DNA of 64,000 bases from Reichenbachiella ulvae (GTDB taxonomy: Bacteria > Bacteroidota > Bacteroidia > Cytophagales > Cyclobacteriaceae): NCBI RefSeq assembly GCF_025833875.1, contig NZ_JAOYOD010000001.1:4666501-4730500 (forward strand), written 5' to 3'. A model generated the notes under the pieces. The model was not told where the DNA came from. It saw nothing but the letters and a program-made list of their open reading frames with translations, and did not search any database. The position numbers and the translations under genes were made by a program. Positions 53,189-63,400 of this stretch are shown here, in pieces (the stretch's first letter is position 1; every line of letters starts with the position of its first letter).

Positions 53189-54823
53189 ATGAAGAAGAAA
53201 CGACTATTCGTACTACTGATTGGATTGCTGGTGGGAGCAAGTACTTTCGCCCAGAAAAATGAAGTGTCTAAAACATGGGTGGCAGATTTAGGCAATGGCA
53301 TGTACAAAAACCCGATCCTACATTCGGATTACTCTGACCCAGACATCTGTAAAGTGGGGGATGACTTTTATATGACTTCTTCCAGTTTTAACTGTGTACC
53401 AGGCTTGCCAATTCTTCATAGCAAGGATTTGGTCAACTGGAAGCTTATCAATTATGCCATTGACAGACAACCTCCATTCGATCACTTTTCTGTTCCACAA
53501 CATGGCAATGGCGTCTGGGCGCCTTCTATTCGTTACCATAAGGGCGAGTTTTATATCTACTATGGCGACCCGGATTTTGGGATTTATATGGTCAAGGCCA
53601 AAGACCCTGCTGGCGATTGGTCAGAGCCTTTACTGGTACAGGAAGGAAAAGGATTGATAGACCCGACTCCACTTTGGGACGAGGATGGGAAGGCCTATCT
53701 TGTTCATGCCTATGCGGGTAGCCGTGCGGGGATTAAGAGTATTCTCGTGGTGAACAAAATGTCTCCTGATGGAACGAAATTGTTAGATGAAGGTACCATC
53801 GTTTTTGATGGACATGAGAATCACCCAACAGTAGAGGGGCCGAAATTCTATAAGAGAAATGGCTACTACTACATATTTGCACCAGCGGGAGGTGTGTCTA
53901 CAGGATGGCAGTTGGTTTTGAGATCGAAAAATATTTATGGACCTTACGAAGAAAAGATCGTGATGGCGCAAGGCGATACTGATATCAATGGCCCTCATCA
54001 GGGTGGCTGGGTAGAGCTGGAGTCAGGCGAGTCGTGGTTTGTGCATTTTCAGGACATGGAGGCTTTTGGTCGAATCGTACATTTGCAACCGATGGTTTGG
54101 AAAAATGACTGGCCGATTATAGGAGAGGACAAAGACGGTGATGGAGCCGGTGATCCCGTGATGACATACAAAAAGCCAAATGTTGGAAAAACTTACCCAA
54201 TCGTAACTCCTCCTGAGTCTGACGAATTTGAGACAGTAGAGATGGGACTGCAGTGGCAATGGCATGCCAATCCAAAAGGCACCTGGGCATTTCAGAATCC
54301 ATCTGTAGGCAAATTGAGATTGTATACTGACCAGATTCCTGAAGATGCTGTGAACTTATGGCCAGTGCCCAACCTATTGTTACAGAAGTTTCCTGCGAGA
54401 GAATTTGTGGTGACGACCAAGTTTGATTTCAATCCAAATGAAAAACTTAGTAATGAGCAAACGGGGCTGATCATCATGGCTGAGGATTATGCATACCTGT
54501 CTGTAGTCAGCAAGGAAGACGGAACCTACCTCGCATATACCACCTGCAAGGGAGCAAGAAAAGGGGGTGAAGAGAAGCAGGAATTGTTAGGAAAGATTGA
54601 GGCAAAAGATCTGTACTTCCGAGTGACTGTAGACAAAGACGCCAATTGCCAGTTTAGCTACAGCGAAAATGGAAAGAAATACAAAAATGTAGGTGAGCCT
54701 TTAGTAGCAGTTCCGGGCCGATGGATCGGGGCTAAGGTAGGCTTGTTTGCTACTCGCGAAGATAAAATCAACGATTCAGGATACGCTGATTTCGACTGGT
54801 TCAGAATTACACCTAAAAAATAA
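53189..54823 (+). CDS. GH43-family glycoside hydrolase with C-terminal beta-sandwich
   Basis: 544 residues. Signal peptide (LLVGASTFAQ). Five-bladed propeller with the three GH43 carboxylates: Asp in HSDYSDPDICKVGDDFYM, Asp in GLIDPTPLWDEDGKAYLVHA, and Glu in HPTVEGPKFYKRNGYYYIF. The C-terminal 190 residues (from about 350) form the beta-sandwich usual in two-domain GH43 enzymes. It likely removes arabinose, xylose or galactose side chains from pectin; which sugar cannot be told. Part of the uninterrupted enzyme operon. Confidence 0.9.
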   Translation: MKKKRLFVLLIGLLVGASTFAQKNEVSKTWVADLGNGMYKNPILHSDYSDPDICKVGDDFYMTSSSFNCVPGLPILHSKDLVNWKLINYAIDRQPPFDHFSVPQHGNGVWAPSIRYHKGEFYIYYGDPDFGIYMVKAKDPAGDWSEPLLVQEGKGLIDPTPLWDEDGKAYLVHAYAGSRAGIKSILVVNKMSPDGTKLLDEGTIVFDGHENHPTVEGPKFYKRNGYYYIFAPAGGVSTGWQLVLRSKNIYGPYEEKIVMAQGDTDINGPHQGGWVELESGESWFVHFQDMEAFGRIVHLQPMVWKNDWPIIGEDKDGDGAGDPVMTYKKPNVGKTYPIVTPPESDEFETVEMGLQWQWHANPKGTWAFQNPSVGKLRLYTDQIPEDAVNLWPVPNLLLQKFPAREFVVTTKFDFNPNEKLSNEQTGLIIMAEDYAYLSVVSKEDGTYLAYTTCKGARKGGEEKQELLGKIEAKDLYFRVTVDKDANCQFSYSENGKKYKNVGEPLVAVPGRWIGAKVGLFATREDKINDSGYADFDWFRITPKK

Positions 54824-54828
54824 TAACC

Positions 54829-56049
54829 ATGAAACTGAGACGGATTTTATTGGCTTTACTAGTGGGGGTGGCAGCTTGTCAGCCTGCAGAAGATACTTTT
54901 TCCCCATTTACAGTAACGGTGAGCAACCCGCTCAATATTGATCGTGAGGCTGCCTTTGTGCATATTCCTGTCAGAGAGTTGCCAGCAGACTTTTTGCCGG
55001 GAGCCTTTGTAGTCAAAAATGGAGATCAGGAGATTCCATCACAGTTTATCAAAAAAGGTAAAGCGGGACTGGCTTTCGTAGTGGACCTGGATGCTGAGGA
55101 AGAAAAGCAATTCACAGTTAGCTATAGCAGTAAACCGACGACCTATCCCAAAAAAACACAGGCAGAGATTTCGGTCAAGACTGGAGGAAAGTTTGAGAAT
55201 AGAAAGTACATAGGAGGGGATTTCAAAAATATCGATTCGCTCAAAGTGCCCGATGAGCATACGGATCATTCCTATTACATCCGATATGAAGGCCCTGGTT
55301 GGGAGTCTGACAAAGTAGGCTACCGTTTTTATCTGGACTGGAGAAATGCCACGGATGTATTTGGAAAAACTACTAACGAACCTGTACTGCAGCAAGTAGG
55401 ACTGGACGGGTTTGATTCCTATCACGAGATGCAAGATTGGGGCATGGATGTGCTCAAAGTAGGTAAATCGCTAGGAATCGGCAGTGTCGCATCATTTGTA
55501 GACAGTGTAGCTCAGCGTGTGGCCGAGACAGACAGTGTGATCTGCAAGATCGAAGAGAATGGAGCTATATATTCTTCTTTCGAAACCACATACTTTGGGT
55601 GGAAGATTCATGATCAATCAGTTAAGCTGACTTCTGATATTTCCATACACGCAGGTACACGATTGACTCGTCAAAAACTGCACATCGACCAGTCTATAGA
55701 CAATCTATGCACGGGCATTAATAAAATTGAGGGTACTGAGATATTTAGAACAATCGGAAGCAAAAACCATTATGGCTATATCGCAACTTATGGTGCTCAA
55801 AGTTTGAATGGAGACAACCTGGGAATGGTCGTTTTCTTTCACCCTCTACAGTTCGCTCGTTTCGATGAGGACGAAAACAGCCACATCGTAGTACTGCAGC
55901 CACATGTGGGAGATCTGGAATACTACTTTGCAGCCGCCTGGGAGTTAGAACCTAATGGCATTACAACAGCCGAAGAGTTTGATGCCTACATCCGACAGAT
56001 GGCTGCCCAACTAGCCCAACCAGTAAACGTGAAAATTGAGAAAAGCTAA
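54829..56049 (+). CDS. DUF4861-like lipoprotein
   Basis: 406 residues. Lipoprotein signal (LVGVAACQ). An N-terminal beta-domain (FTVTVSNPLNIDREAAFVHI) is followed by a long beta-rich domain (SYYIRYEGPGWESDKVGYRF, YHEMQDWGMDVLKVGKSLGI, SLNGDNLGMVVFFHPLQFAR) that matches DUF4861-type proteins from memory of the family. These recur in uronic-acid-polymer loci and resemble the galactose-mutarotase/GH-like superfamily in layout. No reaction can be named for this protein. Conserved His, Trp and Asp clusters suggest an enzyme rather than a binding protein. It lies between GH43 and GH28 with 5- and 12-bp gaps. Confidence 0.72.
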   Translation: MKLRRILLALLVGVAACQPAEDTFSPFTVTVSNPLNIDREAAFVHIPVRELPADFLPGAFVVKNGDQEIPSQFIKKGKAGLAFVVDLDAEEEKQFTVSYSSKPTTYPKKTQAEISVKTGGKFENRKYIGGDFKNIDSLKVPDEHTDHSYYIRYEGPGWESDKVGYRFYLDWRNATDVFGKTTNEPVLQQVGLDGFDSYHEMQDWGMDVLKVGKSLGIGSVASFVDSVAQRVAETDSVICKIEENGAIYSSFETTYFGWKIHDQSVKLTSDISIHAGTRLTRQKLHIDQSIDNLCTGINKIEGTEIFRTIGSKNHYGYIATYGAQSLNGDNLGMVVFFHPLQFARFDEDENSHIVVLQPHVGDLEYYFAAAWELEPNGITTAEEFDAYIRQMAAQLAQPVNVKIEKS

Positions 56050-56061
56050 ATTCTACTACAC

Positions 56062-57771
56062 ATGAAATTAAAAAAGAACAGAATATTATTGGCCGCTTTG
56101 GCCCTATCGATGGCAGGTGTAGCCTGTCAACCGACACAGCAGCAGTCAGCTCCAACAGAGCTAGCGCAGACTTCAGAAATGGATGCGCTATATGAAGGGT
56201 TGGAATTTGATATGCCACGGGTACAAGAGGCTTCATTCCCTGACTATAAAGTAAGTATTGCCGATTTTGGAGCAATAGGAGACGGGCTTGTCGACAATAG
56301 TGAGGCGATCGCCAAGGCAATAGACGATGTGGCTTCCAATGGCGGGGGAACAGTAGTGATTCCGAGAGGACTTTGGCTGACTGGACCTATCACAATGAAG
56401 AGCAATATCAATCTTCATGCTGCAGCTGGTGCACTTGTGCTATTCAGTACGGACAAGTCGGTTTACCCATTGATCGAAACGAGCTTCGAAGGGCTGGATA
56501 CTTACCGATTGACTTCTCCTATCAATGGAAAAGGATTGGAAAATATAGCGATCACAGGTACAGGTACTTTCGACGGCAATGGTCAGGTGTGGCGTGCAGT
56601 GAAAAAAGGAAAGATGTCTCCGTCACAGTGGAGCAAACTGCTGAAGTCTGGTGGTGTATTGAGCGATAACGGAAATACCTGGTATCCTTCTCAGGCATAC
56701 AAAGATGCTAATGCATTGACTAAAAATTTCAACGTGGCTCCTTTTGAGACACGGGAAGAGTTTGAGGCAATTAGAGATTTTTTAAGACCAGTGATGTTGA
56801 GTCTGGTGGAGTGTAACAAAGTATTGTTGGATGGTCCGACCTTTCAGAATTCTCCAGCCTGGAATCTGCACCCACTGATGTGCGAAAACGTGATTTTGAG
56901 AAACTTGAACATCAGAAATCCATGGTACTCGCAAAATGGCGATGGATTGGATCTGGAGTCCTGCAAGAATGCTTTGGTTTACAACAATACGTTTGATGTT
57001 GGAGATGATGCGATTTGTTTCAAATCAGGAAAAGATGAAGACGGTCGTAAAAGAGGAATGCCTACTGAAAATGTAATCGTGAAAAACAACGTCGTATATC
57101 ACGGTCATGGTGGCTTTGTGGTAGGTAGCGAGATGTCTGGGGGCATGAATAACGTGCACGTATCTAACTGTACCTTCATCGGTACGGATACTGGATTGAG
57201 ATTCAAAAGTACAAGAGGTCGTGGAGGTGTTGTTGAGAACATTTATATCTCCAATATTGATATGATTAACATTCCTACCGAAGCGATCCGTTTCAATCTC
57301 TTCTACGGTGGGCAATCGCCGGTATTAGAAGAAGGTCAGGAAGACAAAATGGGCACCAAGGCAGAGCCAGTACCCGTGACTGAAGAGACACCATCGTTCC
57401 GCAACATTCACATGAAAAACATCACTTCGACTGGTTCTAAGGCGGCGGCTTTCTTCATGGGTTTGCCAGAGATGAAATTGCAAAATGTGACTTTGGAAAA
57501 TGCCATGTTAGATGCTGAAAAGGGTATTACCATGGTAGACGTTGACGGAATCACACTAAAAAATGTGAAGCTGGTCAACCGCAAAGGTACAAGTGTGGTG
57601 ATTTACAATGGCGCCAATGTAGATATAGATGCTCAAATAGAATCGGCTGGTAACGAACCGATTGTTAAAGTATTGGGAGCTGAAACGAAGGCTGTCTCAT
57701 TGAAGACCAATCTGGAAGAAGGACAAGTATCCGTAAGTGAATCACTAAAGGCAGAAGTGACTTTCCAGTAA
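56062..57771 (+). CDS. GH28 polygalacturonase-like hydrolase
   Basis: 569 residues. Lipoprotein signal (LSMAGVACQ). Beta-helix of GH28: DFGAIGDGLVDNSEAIAKAI, NGGGTVVIPRGLWLTGPI, NSPAWNLHPLMCENV, YSQNGDGLDLESCKNALVYN (first catalytic Asp), VGDDAICFKSGKDEDGRKRG (the Asp pair), YHGHGGFVVGSEMSGG (His) and RFKSTRGRGG (substrate-binding Arg and Lys). It hydrolyses galacturonan; the large, lipid-anchored form suggests an exo-acting enzyme on oligomers (inference). Last of the close operon; a 68-bp gap with a weak CTCTGT/ACAGAG hairpin (57799-57813) follows. Confidence 0.93.
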   Translation: MKLKKNRILLAALALSMAGVACQPTQQQSAPTELAQTSEMDALYEGLEFDMPRVQEASFPDYKVSIADFGAIGDGLVDNSEAIAKAIDDVASNGGGTVVIPRGLWLTGPITMKSNINLHAAAGALVLFSTDKSVYPLIETSFEGLDTYRLTSPINGKGLENIAITGTGTFDGNGQVWRAVKKGKMSPSQWSKLLKSGGVLSDNGNTWYPSQAYKDANALTKNFNVAPFETREEFEAIRDFLRPVMLSLVECNKVLLDGPTFQNSPAWNLHPLMCENVILRNLNIRNPWYSQNGDGLDLESCKNALVYNNTFDVGDDAICFKSGKDEDGRKRGMPTENVIVKNNVVYHGHGGFVVGSEMSGGMNNVHVSNCTFIGTDTGLRFKSTRGRGGVVENIYISNIDMINIPTEAIRFNLFYGGQSPVLEEGQEDKMGTKAEPVPVTEETPSFRNIHMKNITSTGSKAAAFFMGLPEMKLQNVTLENAMLDAEKGITMVDVDGITLKNVKLVNRKGTSVVIYNGANVDIDAQIESAGNEPIVKVLGAETKAVSLKTNLEEGQVSVSESLKAEVTFQ

Positions 57772-57839
57772 TTTTAATATTGGAGAATCATCTGATAACT
57801 CTGTAAAACAGAGAATAACCTTATTTTAAATTCATTACA

Positions 57840-58583
57840 ATGATGAAAAAGATAATTTTCTTTTCTCTGATGGTAGTAGCACTGAGCGCTTTTATGCAAA
57901 AGAAGGTGCCTACCATCTTTTTAGTAGCAGATTCTACGGTAGCTGATAAGCCATATGGAGATGGAAATCCCGAGAAAGGATGGGGACAAGTATTGCCGCT
58001 GTATCTAAAGGAAGGAATAGAAGTACAGAACCATGCAGTCAATGGCCGTAGTACAAAGAGTTTTAGAGATGAGGGGCGTTGGGGCAAGGTCATGGAGCAG
58101 CTCCAGGAGGGTGACTATGTGATCATTGAGTTTGGTCACAATGATCAGAAGATCAAAGACCCAAAGCGCTATGCTGATCCTGATACGGCTTATCGGGCTA
58201 ACTTGATACGCTATGTCAAAGAAGCCCAATCCAAGGGAGCGAAGGCAATATTAGCGACTCCCATCGTACGTAGACAATTCAAGTGGGGCAAACTAGTGGA
58301 TAGCCATGGCCGCTATGCAGAAGTAGTCAGGGAGGTAGCCGCAGAATTGGATGTGCCGCTTTTGGATATGGAAAAGCGAACACGAGCTGAAGTGCAAAGC
58401 TGGGGTAAGAAAAAGTCGAAAGAACTCTATCTGCACTACCCTGCAGGGCTTTATCCAATACATAAAGAAAACGAGGCTGACAATACGCACTTGTCTGGAA
58501 CAGGTGCTTTTCGTTTTTGCGATTTGGCGGTTTCGGAGTTGAAAAGAGAAGTGCCCGAATTAGAGGGCTTCTTTAAGAAATAA
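57840..58583 (+). CDS. Rhamnogalacturonan acetylesterase-like SGNH hydrolase, CE12
   Basis: 247 residues. Weak signal (FFSLMVVALSAFMQ). SGNH blocks: TIFLVADSTVADK (nucleophile Ser), NHAVNGRSTKSF (Gly), VIIEFGHNDQKI (Asn) and ADNTHLSGTGAFRFC (Asp and His). CE12 enzymes remove O-acetyl groups from rhamnogalacturonan or galacturonan. A second, diverged CE12 gene follows after an intrinsic terminator (58608-58642). Confidence 0.9.
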   Translation: MMKKIIFFSLMVVALSAFMQKKVPTIFLVADSTVADKPYGDGNPEKGWGQVLPLYLKEGIEVQNHAVNGRSTKSFRDEGRWGKVMEQLQEGDYVIIEFGHNDQKIKDPKRYADPDTAYRANLIRYVKEAQSKGAKAILATPIVRRQFKWGKLVDSHGRYAEVVREVAAELDVPLLDMEKRTRAEVQSWGKKKSKELYLHYPAGLYPIHKENEADNTHLSGTGAFRFCDLAVSELKREVPELEGFFKK

Positions 58584-58607
58584 CCTTCTCAAGAAGGATG
58601 TGAAAAT

Positions 58608-58642
58608 ACACCCCATATGCCCATTGCACGTGGGGTGTTTTT
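58608..58642 (+). terminator. Intrinsic terminator between the two CE12 genes
   Basis: ACACCCCA (58608-58615) pairs with TGGGGTGT (58631-58638), directly followed by a T5 run. It lies 25 bp past the first CE12 stop. It implies that 58688-60456 is a separate or attenuated transcript. Confidence 0.8.
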
Positions 58643-58687
58643 GGCTAGGGTTAGCGACTAGACTATACATTACAAAACACACAACAC

Positions 58688-59491
58688 ATGAAAAAAATAT
58701 TAACAATAGCTGTAGTGGCATTATTGCTCACGGGGCTGTGGGCTTTTGTAGGCAAGAAAGAAGTGACCACTGTGTATTTGATTGGCGATTCGACTATGGC
58801 TGATTATTCCGGCGACTATGATCCGGATAAAGATTATTACAAGACACGTTATCCATTGACCGGCTGGGGACAAGTTTTTCAGCCTTTTATGTCTAGCGAT
58901 AGTCTCTCTCAAATCAAGCATTTGACCAAAACGGATAGTGCGATAGTTGATGATCGTGCCAGAGGAGGGCGTAGTACAAGGACTTTCTTTCAGGAGGGGC
59001 GATGGAGATCGGTATATGAATCATTGAAGCCGGGAGATCTGGTAATGATGCAGTTTGGTCACAATGATGCGGCTGAAAATAAGACAGAGAGGTATGTCAA
59101 TATAGAAGGCTATAAGGAGTTTTTGCGTCTCTATGTGAGTCAAACCAGACAGAAAGAAGCCATCCCGATCATTTTAACTCCAGTCAATAGAAACTACCCC
59201 TGGAAAGACGGACAATTGACAAGTAGTCACGGTGAGTATGAATTGGCAGCAGAGGCCGTAGCAGAGGAAATGGATGTGCTGTTGATTGACTTAACCCAGC
59301 GTTCAATTGATCAATTTACCAAAGTCGGTAGAGACTATTCGACCAATAATTATTTCATGAACCTGCCAGCTGGCAAATATGAAGCATATCCTGATGGGCA
59401 AAGCGACAATACACACTTTCAGCCTGATGGAGCTACTGCAGTTGCACAATGTGTTTTTGATGGAATGAAGGAATTGAAATTGAAACAATGA
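58688..59491 (+). CDS. Second CE12 acetylesterase-like SGNH hydrolase
   Basis: 267 residues. Signal peptide (LLLTGLWAFVG). SGNH blocks: VYLIGDSTMADY (Ser), ARGGRSTRTFFQEGRW (Gly), VMMQFGHNDAAEN (Asn) and SDNTHFQPDGATAVAQC (Asp and His). Compared with its neighbour it has an insertion after the first block (PDKDYYKTRYPLTGWGQVFQ) and different loops, so it may prefer another acetyl position. It overlaps the last pectinesterase gene by 4 bp. Confidence 0.9.
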   Translation: MKKILTIAVVALLLTGLWAFVGKKEVTTVYLIGDSTMADYSGDYDPDKDYYKTRYPLTGWGQVFQPFMSSDSLSQIKHLTKTDSAIVDDRARGGRSTRTFFQEGRWRSVYESLKPGDLVMMQFGHNDAAENKTERYVNIEGYKEFLRLYVSQTRQKEAIPIILTPVNRNYPWKDGQLTSSHGEYELAAEAVAEEMDVLLIDLTQRSIDQFTKVGRDYSTNNYFMNLPAGKYEAYPDGQSDNTHFQPDGATAVAQCVFDGMKELKLKQ

Positions 59492-60456
59492 TGAGAGTAC
59501 TGTTGGTAATTGGTTTTTTTCTGGTTCAGACTTTGTGTTCTGCAGCTCAAGAAAAGACATATGATTTTGTGGTGGCGAAAGATGGTTCGGGAGATTTCAA
59601 ATATGTTCAGGATGCGATTGAGGCTTGCCGTGCTTTTACACCAAAGCACCTGACTATTTTTATCAAGGCTGGGACTTACAAGGAGAAGATAGTTTTTCAT
59701 AGCTGGAACTCGAACCTGACTATCATAGGAGAGGATGCCGAAACGACCATCCTGACCTATGACGATCATGCCGGAAAAGGCAAGATGGGCACTTTTGATT
59801 CCTATTCGGTCAAAGTGGTTGGCGATGATATGACTTTCAAGAACCTAACGATACAAAATACGGCTGGACGAGTCGGGCAGGCAGTAGCGATCCATGCAGA
59901 GGGCGATCGATTGAAGTTTGAAAACTGTCGGTTCTATGGAGATCAGGATACGATGTACAACGGCGGACAGGGCTCACGTCAGTATTTCAAAGACTGCTAT
60001 ATCGAAGGGACTACAGATTTTATTTTTGGACCTTCGACCGTCTTGTTTGAGGGCTGTACGATTCACTCCAAAAAGAATTCTTACGTTACTGCTGCTTCCA
60101 CACCTGAATGGGTCAAATATGGCTATGTATTCATAGACTGTAAACTCACATCTAATGAGGAGGCAGAAAAAGTGTATTTGGGTCGTCCCTGGAGAGATTT
60201 TGCTAAGACGGTTTTTATCAATTGTGAACTAGGCGATCACATCCGAGCCGAAGGCTGGCACAACTGGAGTAGACCTGAAGCGGAAAAGACCAGTTTTTAC
60301 GCAGAGTACAATAGCTCAGGAGCAGGAGCTAATCCCGAAGCTCGCGTGTCCTGGTCACATCAGTTGACCAAAAAGCAGGCGAAGGAATACACTGTTGAGA
60401 AAATATTTGCCGGAGAGATCAATGAGTCTGTAACTGCAGGCGATTGGTTTCGATAA
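59488..60456 (+). CDS. Pectinesterase, CE8 (third in the locus)
   Basis: 322 residues. Signal peptide (FFLVQTLCSAAQ). CE8 motifs: DFVVAKDGSGDFKYVQDAIE, AGTYKEKIVF, GQAVAIHAEGDRLKFENCRF, catalytic Asp in DQDTMY and in EGTTDFIFGPS, Arg in YLGRPWRDF. Similar to 52220-53185 in length and motif order but not a recent duplicate. Its last 38 bp overlap the end of the convergent sensor kinase gene, so no terminator separates them. Confidence 0.94.
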   Translation: MMRVLLVIGFFLVQTLCSAAQEKTYDFVVAKDGSGDFKYVQDAIEACRAFTPKHLTIFIKAGTYKEKIVFHSWNSNLTIIGEDAETTILTYDDHAGKGKMGTFDSYSVKVVGDDMTFKNLTIQNTAGRVGQAVAIHAEGDRLKFENCRFYGDQDTMYNGGQGSRQYFKDCYIEGTTDFIFGPSTVLFEGCTIHSKKNSYVTAASTPEWVKYGYVFIDCKLTSNEEAEKVYLGRPWRDFAKTVFINCELGDHIRAEGWHNWSRPEAEKTSFYAEYNSSGAGANPEARVSWSHQLTKKQAKEYTVEKIFAGEINESVTAGDWFR

Positions 60457-63400
60457 TTAGGGAGTCAAATTCGATGGTGACAATATGTTCAATTTCTGAT
60501 TTAATTTTTTCATGAAGGATTTTGGCCGTTTTGACATCTGAATGATCACTAGTTCTGAATTCTTCTAATAATTCATTTAGTCTATTCAAATACACAGACC
60601 GGGCAATTCCATGCAGTTTGTGAGCTGCTCGGTGTACTTCTACCATTTTTTCTGATTTAAGTAGAATTTCCATTTTCATGGATCCTCTATTTAGGCTGGA
60701 TGTCGCAAGTTTGATCAATCTGTTCAAACTAGAGAGGTCCCCAAGTACCTGCATCATTTTTGGTAAGTTGAAATGATCGAGATTAACATTTGACTCTTTT
60801 ACCAATTGGTCTAATTGATGATCAACGTTAATGGGCTTAGTGATGAACCATTCTTTCAATAATTCTGCGATCTGGTCCTCCCTCATTGGTTTGGTTAGCA
60901 TGTCATTCATTCCAGCTTCGAGACATCTTTGTTTTTCTCCTGCTACCGTACCGGCTGTTAGTGCGATTATAGGGGTCTTTTGATCGATTTGCCGGATGGC
61001 TTTGGCCATATCATAGCCGTTCATTTTTCCCATTTGGATGTCAGTAAATACCAGATCGATTTTTTCCTTTTTAAACGCTTTTATGCCTTCTAATCCATCA
61101 GGTACTTCTATTATTCTTGCGTCAGGTATTAATCGATTGAGGATGGTTACGGACAAAATCATGTTTACTGCATTGTCTTCTGCAATCATGATCGTTTTGT
61201 GATCAGGTAATTCAAGGGAAATGCCTTCCTTAATATTATCATTTCTGTTTTCTATCTTGTTTGATTTGCCTAGTGACCTTAGACAAGCAGAAAGCTTTTC
61301 AATATTTAAAGGTTTCGTTATGTATTGGTCAATTTTTAGGGATTTGATCTGTTTTTTGAAGTGATCATCTGCGGTGCTTTGGAATAACACGAGTTTGCAT
61401 TTTTCTTGATCAATTAACTTCTCGTGTTTTATTTTCTTTATGGTTTCGATCCCATTCATTTCTGGCATCTGATAATCCATAAAAATCACGTCGAACCTGT
61501 CGTTTTTCTTTAAAGTCTCAATGGCATCCATTCCATTTTGGACGCAAACAGACTGAATGCTGAATAAGGAGAGTAGATTCTTGAGTACGTTCAGGTTAGT
61601 CAGGTTGTCGTCAACAACCAGAGCTGATGAAATTTCGACTTCTGGAATGTTTTCTAGAATGGTATTGTCGCTTACTTGTACATTGATGTCGAAAAAGAAA
61701 TTACTGCCGATGCCTATCTGACTTTCCAGTTGTAGGTCGCTTCCCATCATGTTCAATATAGACCTTGAGATACTAAGTCCCAGTCCTGTTCCTCCATATT
61801 TTCTGGTTGTTGAGCCATCGGCTTGGTTGAAAGCCCCAAATATTTTGTTCTGCGCTTCATTGGAAATGCCTATTCCAGTGTCTCTTACAGCAAAACGAAG
61901 GGTACAATTCTCCTCACTGCTTTTAATTTTTTTGATGCTTAATTCTATTTCGCCTGTTTCTGTGAATTTAATGGCGTTACTCAGCAAATTGATCAGGATT
62001 TGTCGGAGACGCACTTCGTCTACCCATATGTTAGCAGGGAGTTCTATCGGGTTGGTATTTAGGATGAACTCTAAGGATTTGCTATTGGCTTGATGACCGA
62101 ATAGTTGAGTTACTCCCTCAATGAGCGACTGTAAGTCGGTTCTTTCAGGTGTTAAGTCCAGTTTGCCAGCTTCTATTTTAGAAAAGTCCAGAATATCGTT
62201 GATTACGTCTAGTAAACACTGGCCCGATTTCTGAATCAGGTTCATGTGTTCCCTTTGGACAGTTGTCAATTCAGACTTCAATAGAATATCACTAAACCCA
62301 ATAACTCCATTGAGTGGTGTTCTGATTTCATGGCTCATGTTGGCAATGAATTCTGATTTGGCCTTGCTAGCAGCAATGGCTGCCGATTTGGTTTCTTCGA
62401 GTTCTCTTTTGGCTCGAACCTCCTCTGTTATGTCCTGAATTACACCCGCAAGTTTGACCACCTCACCATTGACAAAAATAGGTTTGCCTGACACTCGAAC
62501 CCATCTTTGATTTTTTTTCGCCGTGATGAATTTGCAGTCTACTTTAAACTTTTTCTTGTCCTGGATAGATTCCGTTATAGCACTGATAATAGTTTCTTGA
62601 TAATCGGGGTGATAGAAGCTAATCCCTTCTACTTTATTGTGATCAAAGTCTTGTGGTACTTCGTAGATATTGTATACCTCATCTGTCCAAATGGTTTTTC
62701 CAGTTTTTACATCCAATTGCCAGCCGCCTAGATTGCAAAGAGCCTGAGCTTCATTCAAAATCTCAGTAGTTAAGGTTAAATCGTCTACTATATTTTTATT
62801 GGCAGTGATGTCTTGTCTAATGGATAGAAAATTTGAAATGTTATTGTCTTGATCCTTTATCGGGCAGATGGCAGTATCTACCCAATAAAATGAGCCGTCT
62901 TTGGCCTTGTTTCTGATTTCACCTCTCCATGTATGGCCATTGCTGATGGTTTTCCATAGCTCATGCCAGAATGCACCGTTGTGATAGTTAGAGGAAATGA
63001 TTCGGTGATTTTGGCCGACCAGTTCTTCTCTGGAATATTGAGAGATCTTACAGAATCTTTCATTCACTTCTGTGATGATGCCATATTTATCAGTGATTGA
63101 AACTAGGCTGCTTTGATCCAGAGCCTTATAAAAGGATTCTAGTTTCAGGTTTTGAGCACTTAAATGTGAAGTAGCTTCCCTTATTTTTTCTTCAAGGTTA
63201 CTATTGGCCTGGAAAAGTTTTTTTTCGTTTTCGCCCTTACGTTGGTCTACTTCATTTAGGCTATGGGATATAATTGTGACAAAAGTAATAGCAACAAATA
63301 ACAAGGCTATAGATAAGGAGATCAGTGCAAATTGAGGGTTTAGGTTGTGGCTATAATAAGTATTTAAAATAATGGTAGTAATGACCATATAAATTAATAA

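Noticed and set aside
57799..57813. CTCTGT/ACAGAG hairpin as terminator after GH28
   Set aside because: Six-bp AT-containing stem with a 3-nt loop and no T run directly after it; too weak to call.
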